In this document: positions 37,421 to 48,696 of the stretch, piece by piece
Layout of the letters: every line of letters starts with the position of its first letter
Position numbering within the stretch: position 1 is the stretch's first letter
Assembly: GCA_034440615.1 (NCBI GenBank)
Contig: JAOTOM010004129.1
Span: 124,001-188,000 of the forward strand
Direction of reading: 5' to 3'
Length of the DNA stretch: 64,000 bases
DNA from: Ashinkailepas kermadecensis
Lineage: Eukaryota > Arthropoda > Thecostraca > Neolepadidae
Program-made: the position numbers and the translations under genes
The notes under the pieces: model-generated
Databases searched by the model: none
What the model saw: only the letters and a program-made list of their open reading frames with translations
Told to the model about the DNA's origin: nothing

Positions 37421-38146
37421 TGGGCTACAGATAGCTCATGTGCATCTACTATATTGCACGACGCAGTACTGTATCGTCATTGCGCTATTTACATTACACT
37501 GACTGGCATTTGCACCTTTCGCATGCCGTGAATCGCGGTCGAGTCAGCTTGTGCTGGTCTGTGGCTTGATGAGTCGCCATACCTATTTATCATGTTCATG
37601 ATTGAACCAGGCTACGACGTAATTAGATTCAGGACGCAGGCATGTCATAGTCACAAATACTGACTTCATATCGGATGGAGTCCGGCCATCAGTCGCTAGC
37701 CACTCGAGTGGAGCGGCGTCAAAGGCTGTCCGGAAGTGGGAGGACCAATTTGGCGCCGACGTCAGCCAGCGCCACCTATACCGGGCGGGCTCCCAGCCGG
37801 CCGGAGCAGGTTCCCGCCATTCCCGCTCCCGCCACTCCCGCTCCCGCCACCGGTGACGGATCAGCCGCGTGCAGCGCCTCGCCTGGACGTCCAGCAGCGC
37901 CTCGTTTGGCGCCACGTTGAAGAAGGCGGGCATTTTCAGAGCCCGTGTCTAGGAATCGGCCGGTTCGGCTGGGACGGACGACCGTGCCGAACATGCGTGG
38001 ATAATCAGCACAACTTCAGGAGGACGACTCGGCGTGTTAGTATGAAGATTGTCCTGAATGCGTTCAGTAGCGCAGCAATGGAAGAAAGCATGCGAGGAAT
38101 TCACCCATTATATCGATGTTGCTCATTTATCTCACCAGGGTTAGAT
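37421..38146. other. No gene; CpG-rich core
   Basis: 37690-37990 is GC-rich, with a short CCCGCCATTCCCGCTCCCGC tandem stretch near 37815. No recognisable protein. Confidence 0.4.
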
Positions 38147-38360
38147 TCGTGCTTTGCAATCCTGGATGTGGACAGACAAATTTTGGCATAATTAAATATG
38201 AGGGGAATATTTCATCCAGCATTTGGCATCATAATCTCAGCTTGCACTTTCCGGTGAATCTTGCGCACTGTATCACAAACCCGTTCATTATCACAAAGCA
38301 CCACTGAACCTCCAAATGAGAAAAATGAGAGGATAATTTTCTGGGCATAATGATGTTCAG
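38147..38360 (+). repeat. Diverged dispersed repeat, copy 2
   Basis: Collinear with 15711-15945. Shares GCAATCCTGGATGTGGA-like, CAAATTTTGG-like, ATCACAAA and CCTCCAAATGAG words. Confidence 0.6.
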
Positions 38361-39374
38361 GATGCAAACAAAAAAATCCGGAAACAACATACTTTTCCAA
38401 TACTGTCTCATTAAATGTTGCCCAGCATCAGTCTTATATCGACTCACTCCTTTAGCACTGCCTTTCCTCATCCCCTCCCCCGAGTCCACCCTGAATGTGC
38501 TCTTATATGGATGTTGGTGTGAAGATAGCTTACAAGCATCCAACTTTTGAGCGTGGTAGATCGAAACCGGGAAAGCCCACAGACATGACTTTGGGGAAAA
38601 TCTGAGCAATGCAGGTGTAGCGGAAAGCACGAGTGACATTTTATGAAATCGATTGATGCGGTTTGCAATGAATGCATTAGCTACGATTCACCAGGCATTG
38701 GGAGTGAAGCGACTCAAAAGGGTCCTGGGCTAAAATCCCAAGACATGAGAGTGAAAATCGGCTATTGAGGGGAAATTAGATAGCTATAGCAGAAACTTGA
38801 GGGCACGAAGATGAGAATTCGTCTTCTTTGAGGGCGAATTTCTACCTTTGTTGGGCCATACCTTTATACACCAGCCATGAGCAGCTACCTGTAAACACGG
38901 AACGTATACATGGGGCGCTCAGTTTCCGACGATGGAGTAATGGACGATGGAATTCCGATCATGATTCGTGTCCACTCAAATCAAATGATGGCAGAATGCT
39001 ATGAACCTGTTAACGGTCATGGTGAACATGGCAGAGACACAGCGGAACAACTGTGATGAACAGCTAAGTGCTTCACAAATGCCACTCAGTTTCACCTGAA
39101 AGCACAGAACACCAAATGTTTGCCGTACTAACCACGAGCAAAAGCAAATCCCGACGGACTTGATCGCAGACGACGACAAAACAATTCATCAATTGACTAA
39201 GCCCGGGCAGGTTGCACTCGCTGTGCAGACATGCTGCACATTGGACCAGTCACCACCTTCCACCACGCTAGTACAGCCCAAGTATAGTCGCCACTTGTCA
39301 GCACGAGCAGCACCCGGACACCACGATCATACAGTCGGTCACTGGCGCGCTGACAACGTCGCCGCTACGCCAGC
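38361..39374. other. No gene recognised
   Basis: Unique-looking sequence with short open frames. Confidence 0.4.
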
Positions 39375-39705
39375 AGTGACGTGACGACAGAGCACCGTCA
39401 CGGCGGCAGTGACGTGACGACAGAGCACCGTCACGGCGGCAGTGACGTGACGACAGGGCACCGTCACGGCGGCAGTGACGCGACGACAGAGCACCGTCAC
39501 GGCGGCAGTGACGTGACGACAGAGCACCGTCACGGCGGCAGTGACGCGACGACAGAGCACCGTCACGGCGGCAGTGACGCGACGACAGAGCACCGTCACG
39601 GCGGCAGTGACGTGACGACAGAGCACCGTCACGGCGGCAGTGACGCGACGACAGAGCACCGTCACGGCGGCAGTGACGTGACGACAGAGCACCGTCACGG
39701 CCTCC
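39375..39705. repeat. 33-bp minisatellite, ten units
   Basis: Units of GGCAGTGACGTGACGACAGA plus 13 bases. GTGAC..GTCAC lets each unit fold. The only recurrent variation is GTGACGTGACG versus GTGACGCGACG, a CG/TG alternation suggestive of methyl-CpG deamination. Each unit carries a CREB/ATF-like TGACGTGA half-palindrome. Confidence 0.95.
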
Positions 39706-39839
39706 CGTGTCGGTCACGCGCAGAATCCCTCACCACACGGGCCCCGACTCAGACTCACCTGGAAATCAGCCATCAGGGCGTAGCACGGCATCATAACCCG
39801 CCCAGTTATCCGAACACATTCTTCTGCGTGCGCCGACTG

Positions 39840-40260
39840 CAGTGACGCGACCTACCGGGGCCGTCGTCTCGCTCGCTCTGGCGCGCCCCCGCCCCGCCGA
39901 CGCGCTGCCGGCACCAGCGCCAGGGGCGGCGCCAGGTGGTGGACGCCCTTGCCGCCCCATTACGCCCCGCGGGGCTACCCAGGCGACGGTGGGCGGGATA
40001 CCGTCGGCAGGTCACCAGTTGGCGGGGGCCATAAGAGGCGGCGAGCAATGCGTCCCAGTTCGGTTGCGGTGCGGGCGTCGGCAATTTCGTGGTGCCTGAG
40101 CGCGCCCCTGCGCGCAATTGCGCATGCGCCGTGACGTCGGGCCAGCTCGGCCGTGGGAGTGGAGCGGACCTGACGGTGGGGCCGCGGGCCGGGGCGTATG
40201 TGCGGTGGTGGGAGCGCGGTGGGCGGACGCTGTACGCCTGCACGACTGTACGCCTGCACG
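39840..40260. other. CpG island, possible promoter
   Basis: GC- and CpG-rich with overlapping frames on both strands (up to 153 residues on minus) and no recognisable domain. A short CCTGCACGACTGTACG repeat lies near 40238-40262. Confidence 0.4.
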
Positions 40261-43200
40261 CCTGCAAGCCACCCAGTCAGTGGCTGCGATCGTAGGCGTG
40301 GAGTGGTGCGACTTAGGTTAACTTCGACTCATAGACTTCACCCTTGTGCCGATGTAAATGCGCCATTGTCCCCACCGTACTTTTTGGACGTAGACTTGCT
40401 GTCGCCTATGCCTATTGCCTAGACTGTGACATGAAATACTGTTATACGCTGACGTGACCAGTACCAGAAGCACACCTGTTGTCTTCCCTCCCGTTTCTGC
40501 TGGTGGATGTCTCCCCACTATAGAGGATGCCACCATTGTGGTTAAAGTAGTTTGAAACTCGATTTGGTCTAGTCTACTCGCCAGTACTTCATGGTTAGGG
40601 ATGGAAGCCAAGGTCACACCAGCCTGTACCTGGTCACTAACACTACGAATGAATCATGTATCAGTCAAAGGTGCATCGCCTTAAATGTTGATGTACGCAT
40701 TCGCATTCAAGCATGTATGCAGATGTAGAGCGATTTCGGGTGGGATTGCATCAATTGGCACTACTAGTGGCAGAAACAGTAAGTGTCATCCCTCTCTGGG
40801 ATGGAGCTCGAAACCACGGAATGTGAACCAAAGACTTTACCAGTTTGCTACCGGGGACGGATCGCGAGTGCCGGTTGCGGAGCGAGGTGTGTAGTGCGGG
40901 AATGTCTACGGCCGCCGCAAACCCCTTTCTTTAAGCAAAGGTTGAGTGTACTTCAGGAGAAATATCGGGATGAAGGTTGGTCAATCTCAGAATGAACAGA
41001 GCAGGCCTGGCTTTGGGTGAGAATATTATAACTTGAAACCTTGCACTGCACAGCGAAATACTGATGAAGTTGCCGGCGAGCGAGAATGTTGCAGCGATCA
41101 ATTTTTTGGAAAAAGCAAGAGCATTTCATGAGAAAAAAAAGTTGTCTGTTCGGGCTGGGCCTTGCGAACCGCCCCCGGCTGGCTCGTTAGATAGCTCAAA
41201 TTACATCTTTGTTGAACTTTTTCAAGCTACCAGTTTCCATTGGAACATTTCGTCCCTTCGACAGTGCTTACGCTCATATTTATGGTATACTTCGCTTTCC
41301 TCTGAATGTTTGTTTTATGCGTGCTCAATAGGCGAGGGAATATGGCGCAGCTGGTCAGTGGTCACGGCCACAATTTCCGGACACTTGATGGGCGTTGCAC
41401 AACTAATCCACAATGCACCACAAACACGATGAGCGTCCCCTAGCAAGACTATCGACCTAAAATGTGGTTTGGCCTACCAACAGGTTAGACTCCGTTGTGT
41501 GCCTGCCTGTCGTCTGGTGTTACCCAGCCTGCTCAATACCAGAACCCATGAGACGGAAGCGTTTCATTTTGCGCACAAAGAAAGCTGACGATACGTCGGA
41601 AATTGGTCGAGCAACGATTGCAGTGCACTGCGTTGGTTTTTCGGTGGCGGCTGCGATCACTTTCGTGAACATGAACGCAATCGGATCCCACTGAAGACAA
41701 ATGCTATCGCTCCGTTATTTATTCGATGTTTAGTGGCACGGTCGAGCTCTTTTTCTCAGGGCAACTTCACTACTGAGAACAATTATTCGATGGCACTAAC
41801 TAACGAGGCAACAGTCGGTGCTGGACTACACATTGGCCATACATTGGAACAATCTTCAGGATTACTCCACATATCGCGGGTGGAAACAAATGGCTAGCCC
41901 GTATCTTGGGCAAAGCCGCAAGGCTAGCTCATATCGTGGGCCGAGCCACAAACTATTGCATCGGTCATGCGTTGATATGTCCCTTTGCATCTACCTCACA
42001 GTGACCTGGTGCGACATTGTGCGGTCACTGAACTTGATTGCAAGTCAGGTTTAAAGTTCCGTTTACATGAACGTTTGGTGAATTTGCGACTGCCAATAAG
42101 CTTGGTATTGGCGCCACATGAAGTCATTGATGGCATCTTCAAACGATGACGGAAACTGGTGTCTGTGAATAGCTTGAGAAGTATTTATAAAAGTTCAGTG
42201 GCAGATTATATAGGCGTCCAGTTCGCTTATGATGTCCGCTGATGTTCGGTGACCGTTTATCTGTGTTTCAGGTAGCAGCGCCACCTATATCAATGTTAGT
42301 ATGACGTGTGGTGCCATCTGCGGCAGGAACGCTTCCATATGGTGCATCGCTTATGACGGACGTAAAATATGGAGATTCAAAAATATCCTGGCTATCGCAC
42401 CGCTCAGCCTTATCTGTACCTCTTTGAATCGCAGACACCGTCAGCACTGCAGACGAAGTTGTGCACCGTGCTCGATTGTGAAACTGGTCCATTGAGTGAG
42501 CCGTCGCGGATGATGGGTGTGTTAAAAAGCATTGAATGAGTTCTCTCACGTTCAGAAATTGATCCTCGTATTTTGTCTTCTTTTTCGGTTGCTATTAACG
42601 AGTCTATTGTTTGTGAATTTCGGGACATTATCGAAGTAAGATTCGGCGAGCTATCTTGTTTGAGTTATGTGAGCGGAGAAATGCTCGGGTCAATGCAAAA
42701 TTATTCCCTATGCCGAAGATGTCTGGCTTGGAACAATACGTGACTTAGGACATATTTAGGTAAATATTACCACAATAGAATGCGTCGAAGGAAACAAAAT
42801 CATTAAAAATATTTAAAACTTGTTACTTTCAGTTATATTGGGGTCACGACCCTACTACCTCCCCCAACTACGGGTCAGTTTGCAACAAAAACCTACCTGC
42901 CGTGTTCTTCTGTGCAACTGTGTAGCTCATATGCTAGGGGCGGGGAATGCACTGGGTCCTTCCTGAATAATTTCAACTTTCAACATGGGACCCTATGCCG
43001 TATTCCCCCCCCCATCCAAATCCATTTGTCCCATGCATTGCCTGCATGTACTGTGCCGTCTCAGTAAATTATGGATACCTACACCTATGCTGGAAGCATA
43101 AGTACAGGATCTTCCAGAAAACATCCCTCCTTCCTTTTCTCCTGTTTTATGCCATCCCTCAGACATGTGCCCCGAAAGTGGACTCCGTACAGCGCATGAT

Positions 43201-43331
43201 CCTCCCAGAGGGGCGTGGTCTGCGCCAGAGGCGCCGCCCCAGCCATCAGCTGACGAATACACTCAGGCCAAATGCCCTCCACTTTGCAGTCGGGCTCGAT
43301 TTCGTTATGATTCGTCGTCCATTATGATTAC
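40261..43331. other. No gene recognised
   Basis: A long stretch with only short frames (to 122 residues at 41064-41432), none resembling a known domain. A small near-repeat (GGCTAGCCCGTATCTTGGGC, then GGCTAGCTCATATCGTGGGC) sits at 41892-41942. Confidence 0.4.
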
Positions 43332-43534
43332 GTTGACGAGGTTAACTAAATTACGCCACAAGCTGGTGCTGTTCTCCGTGTCCGTCTTGAGTACCTCGTT
43401 GGTGCGATTCCAGTCGCAGCAGAGCCACAGCGATACCAGCAAGCCTTCACCTCGCTGCACAATTGCCAGGTCACTGGCACTGGGCTGGCCGCTGATTGAC
43501 CCAGCTGGTTCGTCGTTCTCTGCATCGGAGCCGT
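43332..43534 (-). CDS. Possible SMG5/EST1-family exon
   Basis: An open segment reads a Ser/Asp/Glu-rich lead, then SLWLCCDWNRTNEVLKTD and STSLWRNLVNLVN. This fits the tryptophan-leucine pattern of the EST1/SMG5-7 helical region (a DWL..N.. helix, then SLWxxLxxLLN). SMG5 acts in nonsense-mediated mRNA decay with UPF1 and PP2A. The proposed exon is bounded by acceptor CTCGCTTCAG (ends 43535) and donor AAC/GTAATC, and is 203 nt with ends in phases compatible with splicing. No other exon was found. It lies next to a 36-bp minisatellite and an LTR, so a retrotransposon origin is an alternative. Recognised by motif memory only. Confidence 0.35.
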
Positions 43535-43639
43535 CTGAAGCGAGTGATACGACCTAGTCCGAGTTAGTCACCGTCGGATCACGTGAGTTTCGCCAGCGGA
43601 TCTATCTCGTCGTCCCTGTCGTCGGCCAGTCCGCGGATA

Positions 43640-44090
43640 CACGCCGGCGGCCGCGTCTGGCCAGGCTGCGAGGCACCCACCGTCGGTCGAGTCTGGTCAG
43701 GCTGCGAGGCACACGCCGGCGGCCGCGTCTGGCCAGGCTGCGAGGCACGCACCGGCGGCCGCGTATGGCCAGGCTGCGAGGCACACGCCGGCGGCCGAGT
43801 CTGGTCAGGCTGCGAGGCACGCGCCGGCGGCCGAGTCTGGCCAGGCTGCGAGGCACGCGCCGGCGGCCGCGTCTGGCCAGGCTGCGAGGCACGCGCCGGT
43901 GGCCGAGTCTGGGCAGGCTGCGAGGCACGCGCCGGCGGCCGCGTCTGGCCAGGCTGCGAGGCACGCACCGGCGGCCGCGTATGGCCAGGCTGCGAGGCAC
44001 ACGCCGGCGGCCGAGTCTGGCCAGGCTGCGAGGCATGCGCCGGTGGCCGAGTCTGGTCAGGCTGCGAGGCACGCGCCGGCGGCCGAGCCC
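43640..44090. repeat. 36-bp minisatellite, ~12 units
   Basis: Units of CCAGGCTGCGAGGCACGCGC plus CGGCGGCCGCGTCTGG start at 43661, 43697, 43733 and onward at 36-bp steps. The period is 12 codons, so frames stay open on both strands. Confidence 0.95.
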
Positions 44091-44585
44091 GGCCGAGCCC
44101 ACCGGAGCCGCTGTCCGCCGCTGGCAGGTGGCGGGTCGGGCGGTGTCGCCAATCTGGGGAAGCGCGACGTGAGACTTGTCGTTGTGCTGCTCATAATGCA
44201 GCTGAAGGCGGCCCACAGGAAGGCGCGCAGTCCGTCGTCTCAGCATGTCGGTCTCGCCGTTTAATGATAATTTCCTCTTCCTTGCGGGCTTGCTCTGCCC
44301 GCCCATTTCCGTCTGCGATGTCCAGTGGCATTTTCCATTCCAAAGACTTCCCTTTTGATTGACAGCTCTCTTTCTGCCTACAGACGTTCCTTAGATTAGT
44401 CACGGAGCTTATCCCTCGCTTTGGGCCACCCTTTATTCTTCATGCCTCGGGTTCTTGTTTGTTTTCCCCCAGCTTAGAGCTCCCTTTTGTTCATCGTCAA
44501 TTTTCACTGTGGCTTGCACTTCTTCCTTTGGGTTCGGCAGCCTGTGCTAGCCCCCGGGCTTCATGATGGGCAGAGGCCTGAAACA

Positions 44586-44604
44586 CCACGTTGTTTGGGC
44601 GCCA
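44586..44604 (-). other. Retrotransposon primer-binding site
   Basis: On the minus strand, TGGCGCCCAAACAACGTGG starts one base after the CA end of the adjacent LTR. TGGCGCCCAA is the common Gypsy-type primer-binding site complementary to a tRNA 3' end. Confidence 0.6.
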
Positions 44605-44605
44605 G

Positions 44606-44866
44606 TGTAGGGGGGTCCGGGCCACTTCGGGCTGGGGGGTGTCGGAGCGGGCTCGCCATTGGCGGGCACAGCCGGGTGGTGGGTCGCTGTGCGGGCGACT
44701 ACGGCTAGTCGCCGCCGGGCCGGCTGGATGGTTGTAGGTTTGTGGCTAGCTATATTATTCCGAGACTGCAGGATCGGGGATCGCTGCGGACAGGACATCT
44801 GCCGCAACAAGGCCCTCTCATTAGTCCTTGGGGACATACCGGGCACCGACGTTGTGTCAAATTACA
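44606..44866 (-). mobile_element. LTR of a Gypsy-like retrotransposon, 261 bp
   Basis: Begins TGTAATTTGACA and ends CCCCCCTACA on the minus strand, giving TGTA...TACA inverted ends. It is followed directly by a tRNA-type primer-binding site. No gag-pol was recognised below 44586 and no second LTR was found, so the element is truncated or decayed. Confidence 0.55.
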
Positions 44867-44879
44867 GCCGGGAGCGCAG

Positions 44880-45150
44880 GCATCAGAGGTGAAAAAAGCG
44901 TCCAGCCTGTCACCTACAGAATATCGAACACCACTAGGCTGTCACATGTTGATGGCTCACAGTAACACCCCGTACGCATGTGTGCGAGCGCTAAATATCG
45001 ACGATGATGCTGAAGTGGAACAAAGAAGAATGATTTCGTCCATATATGATCTTCAATTTCAATTCAATTACATCAAGCATGTCTGGTGCAAGGAACAATC
45101 AGACCATTGGGACAATGCAAAAAAACTGACCATCATGCTCAAAGATTTAG
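44880..45150 (+). CDS. Unknown protein, penultimate exon
   Basis: An open frame from a possible acceptor (GAGCGCAG, 44872-44879) to a strong donor, TTTAG/GTGAGT. It encodes about 90 residues of well-mixed composition, including SPTEYRTPLGCHMLMAHSN, RALNIDDDAEVEQRRM and HWDNAKKLTIMLKDL. No family recognised. Joined to the exon at 45427 it continues in frame and stops after nine codons. It abuts the LTR, so it could be transposon-derived. Confidence 0.35.
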
Positions 45151-45426
45151 GTGAGTACACTTTACAGTTTCATCATGTGCATGTTGACTTGCTTTGTCGT
45201 CTCCATTGGAACATGCATACAAAACAAAGTCAAATAATTAATTAATATGTGAAATTACAACACACCCTATAAGCTAATCTTGCGTCTTTTGGGTGTATCC
45301 ATAAATATATTGGTATTATTGTGGTGTAATGTGCTCACAATATCTTTTTACAAATATTTAACTCAGCAAAGCAAAACCACAGGTTAGGCTAGCTTTAATT
45401 GTGCAAATGTGCTTATTTTATTTCAG

Positions 45427-45459
45427 ACAAAAATGGGCTATTTTTTACCTGAAAAAAAG
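45427..45459 (+). CDS. Unknown protein, terminal mini-exon
   Basis: Preceded by an excellent acceptor, TTATTTTATTTCAG. Joined to the previous exon (…GATTTAG + AC…) it reads LDKNGLFFT then TGA at 45450-45452. A donor-like AAAAG/GTAAGG follows at 45459/45460, so a non-coding 3' exon may exist. The phase match is the main support. Confidence 0.35.
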
Positions 45460-45940
45460 GTAAGGCCAGGTTATGTTTCTTAACATTGTTATATTATTGA
45501 ACACACAAATTGTGACTACATTGAAGAAACAATTTAAAAGCAGGTAGGGTAAACCAGGCTAGGTTATGTTAGGTATCAAAAAATAATAGTACATTATTTT
45601 GCTTTCCAACTAAAAATAAGCATTTCTGATGGGAATCAGTGGTCACACCGTCACATCATCTTCATCATGCTGATAAACATGGCATTGAAACATGCTCTTC
45701 TCCAAATCCAATGACTCCTTGAAAATTATATTTTCCAATACAAATTGAATTCCCTTGTACTATAGCTCCAATATCAAGGACAGAGTGTCATAGGTCATAT
45801 TTTGTATTGGTTTCAAGTAATTTATAATTTGGTATTTGGTAAGTAATTTGGTCAATGCAACAAGTCATGCTTATGACAAAACATGGGCCATGATCCAAAT
45901 AAATCAAACCCAAGGAAGTGACGAGATGAAGTTATTAAAA
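45460..45940. other. AT-rich, no gene
   Basis: AT-rich sequence with AGGTTAGGC/AGGTTATGTT words related to the TTAGG runs further downstream. At about 45655 it shares a CACATCATCTTCATCATG-like segment with the repeat family at 49950. Confidence 0.45.
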
Positions 45941-45941
45941 T

Positions 45942-46500
45942 GGACGCGTGTAAATCGACGCGCGCGTCGATATACACTCAGCTGTTGCTCTGCGTAAACC
46001 TACGCGGACGTCGATTTACACAGGAGGTGACTTCAGTGTATATCGACGCAGATCTCTCGTTATTTACACAGAGCCGCTCGCCTGCGTAAATCTACGCAGG
46101 CGTCGATATACACAGGCAGCGGCGCTGGTGTATATCTACGCGGACGTGAACTACGCGTGCGTCGATTTACACAGAAGGCCATGCCTGTGTAAATCTACGT
46201 ATGCGTGAAATACGCGAGCGTCGATATACACAGAAGGCGATTCCTGCGTAAATCGACGCAGGAAGGCGTTGATATACGCAGGAGGCGGTACTGGTGTATA
46301 TCAACGCGGATGTGAACAACGCGTGCGTCGATTTACACAGAAGCCAATGCCTGTGTAAATATACGTACGCGTGACATACGCGTGCGTCGATGTACACATA
46401 ATTGGATTCCTGTGTAAACCCACGCACTCCAAAATACTCCAACGGCGATACACACGGGGCACGGTCTAGGTGTACATATAGGTATGCGTCAGGGGCAGGG
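45942..46500. repeat. Palindrome array with non-repeating spacers
   Basis: About nine dyads built from the half-site TGTGTAAATCKACGC and its reverse complement GCGTCGATWTACACA, alternating head-to-head and tail-to-tail. Head-to-head gaps vary from 0 to about 18 bp. Tail-to-tail spacers are 11-13 bp and mostly different in sequence (for example GAGGTGACTTCAG, AGCCGCTCGCC, AAGGCGATTCC). Mean dyad period is about 57 bp. A CAGGGGTGTCGATTT hAT-like end abuts the array at 46496. It is not a CRISPR array: spacers are too short and the host is an animal. Confidence 0.9.
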
Positions 46501-46512
46501 GTGTCGATTTTT
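46496..46512 (+). mobile_element. hAT-like terminus CAGGGGTGTCGATTT
   Basis: Matches the reverse complement of the ends at 51974, 54068, 54597 and 55843 (AAATCGACGCCCCTG). It could be the left boundary of a multi-kilobase element, though no matching 8-bp duplication was seen. Confidence 0.45.
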
Positions 46513-46745
46513 GAAAAACATTGGGGGGGCCGAAGTGCCAAGACACTAGACACCCCCCCCACAAAAAAAAACTCATCGGATTTAGCCCACTATATTTTCA
46601 GATCTCAGAAATTCTGATTTCTTATTCGACGATGTGTATGTTTATGTTTATTTAGCATCCTCACCGACGGGGAAAATCGCCCAATAACTGGTTAAGTCAC
46701 ATAATTAAAAGAGCAGTGCTCAGTACATTTCAACATAACAACTCT

Positions 46746-46855
46746 TGGTTGGTCATTGGTTCTACGACACGTCGACCGTTGTCATATAGCGTTGCCAATC
46801 TCTCACGCCGATTGGTCGCGGGCGAAGAGTAGCGACAGGTGAGACTCGAACTCAC
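46746..46855 (-). mobile_element. tRNA-derived SINE, 5'-truncated
   Basis: Carries the tail, body and part of the B box (AGTTCGAGTCTCACCTGTCG) but lacks the tRNA head. A perfect 15-bp duplication, CAACATAACAACTCT, lies at 46731-46745 and 46856-46870. Truncation at the 5' end with long duplications is the mark of LINE-driven insertion. Confidence 0.9.
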
Positions 46856-46870
46856 CAACATAACAACTCT

Positions 46871-47109
46871 GAGTAATAGCATGCGACTGCAGTGCCATAT
46901 AGTAGGCTCGGATCTATCGTCACCGTCACCGTCACTGTTACCCTCCTCCTCACTCCACACACCAACAAACACACACCGGCTTAAATAAAAATACTTCAGC
47001 GATCAGATGCAGGCTAAAACACACCGGCATTGATGAAGCATCAGAGCACAGCAGACCTGAACGGTAATGACGATGGGTGAAAGTATTTCCTTGGTGCCTA
47101 ACGTTAGGG
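46871..47109. other. No recognisable feature
   Basis: Unremarkable sequence with a short CACCGTCACCGTCAC triplet-like run near 46920. Confidence 0.4.
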
Positions 47110-48060
47110 AGGGGAATTTTTCAATTTAGTACGCCACTGCGGCTGCTCAAGGTGTTTTTTTCCGCAGATTGCACGATCGAGAGTAGAAAGGCCCTTCGGA
47201 TAATTTTCTTTCGGGACCCATTCTTAATTTTCCGGTGCTCTGGTCGATTCGATGGAGTCTCCTTGTGGTTTTTGTGGTGAAGTCTATTTTTATAAGCCCC
47301 TGCAGGCTATTTTTGGAACCCGGTACGATTTTTCTGGCTCTCGGTGCGTTTTTTTCCGGTGCCCAAACAGGTTTCTTTTCCGGCGTCCGACGACTTCTTA
47401 TTTTGTGGATCCTTGACGCAATTTTTTCGTCCGCAAGGTGACATTCCGGGTATATATTGGTACTTGGGAAGCCAGCTGCAACTTGTGGGGCTCCGGCACG
47501 ACGTTTTGGCCCCAGTGAGATTTTCAAGAGAAGCGGCGTGAATTTGTTTTTGTCTAAGTGCGATTTTTGGGGCCCCGTCGTCACTTGTTGGGATCCCTTG
47601 CGGTGGCTACGACACGTTTGTGGGGGCCCAACAAGTTGTGTGGGCTTTTGGAGCTATTGTTGAGATCCCAGATTGATTTTCCGTGTCCGGACTGTTTTTC
47701 ATTCACCCGGCTTCATTTGTTGGGTGATCTCAACGAGACTTTTAGAGCCCCGGTGGGACCTATCAGGTCTCTGGCGTGATTTTCAGGGGCCCGGGTGATA
47801 ATTCTTAATACCCCAGTCTCGGCGTGATTTTCAGGAGGCCCCGGCCCGACCGTTTGTGGCCCCCGCCGTGATTTTCTTGAATCCCGGCACGACTTGTTTG
47901 CGGCCCCAACGTGATTTTCAGGGGCCCAGGTGCAAACTTTTGAGGCCCCAGCGTCATTATCGGGGCCCCTGCGCTACGTTTGGGGGCCCCGAATGTGATT
48001 TTTCTGAGCCCCGGTGCGATTTTTGGTCGACCGAGTGAAATTCTTAGGGAGCATACCGCA
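47110..48060. repeat. Highly degenerate ~29-bp tandem repeat
   Basis: The theme GGCCCC-GGCGTGATTTTCA recurs about thirty times with heavy substitution and small indels. The clearest units lie at 47770-48030 (GTGATTTTCAGGGGCCC and variants). It has no open frame and appears to be an old minisatellite. Confidence 0.75.
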
Positions 48061-48696
48061 TTTTTTTCCTAAGCTCGGCGGACTCTTGGGGGCTCCACAA
48101 CCTATCAGGACGGGGGGGGGGTGAGGGAACTTCCCACAATTCCCCCTCCCCATTCGGTATGTCACTGTGCCATGCAATGATGCAACATAAGAATCCAGGA
48201 ATAGTTCATCTGTTTCATCACACATGTGATTTCAACTCCCCAGTTATCCAGACAGTTTGAGGAAAGTCAAACATCTGCTACATGGATCAGCAAGGATGGA
48301 TTGTAAGGCAACATGGATACCATGGAATTCCGGTCAGAGTAGTTATGCTACAATACATACCTTCTTCAACGCACTGCTTTGGAGAAGGATGAGCTCCTGA
48401 AGTTTGGTCAGGGTTGGAGTTGGAGGTGGATGGAGCAACACTGTGAAGGACATAACATATGGTTCAAGAGACTTGTTTCCATTAACAATACAGGGGATGA
48501 AGTAACATTTTCATTGACTTCTATGGTTTTCATTGGCTTCATTAACTTCTATGGTGTCCTGAGTAAGCAGGACAATCGAGATGGGTTTCTGTTATATGCA
48601 TTTTTTTTTTTAAATTAGTTTCATCCGAGTTCTTGTTGGGCTGGCTTTATGAACCAGGGTCGGATTGCTAAGCAGAGCTTGTTGCGTGAACCCTGG
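48061..48696. other. No gene recognised
   Basis: Short unrecognised frames. Confidence 0.4.

Noticed and set aside
41190..41205. Second LTR matching 44606-44866
   Set aside because: Only CAAATTACA is shared; the rest of the LTR is absent.
41064..41432. 122-residue gene
   Set aside because: No domain, no splice or promoter support, and average length for chance frames in this window.
45942..46500. CRISPR array
   Set aside because: Repeats and unique spacers look superficially similar, but spacers are only 11-13 bp, dyads are not identical, no cas genes are present and the genome is animal.
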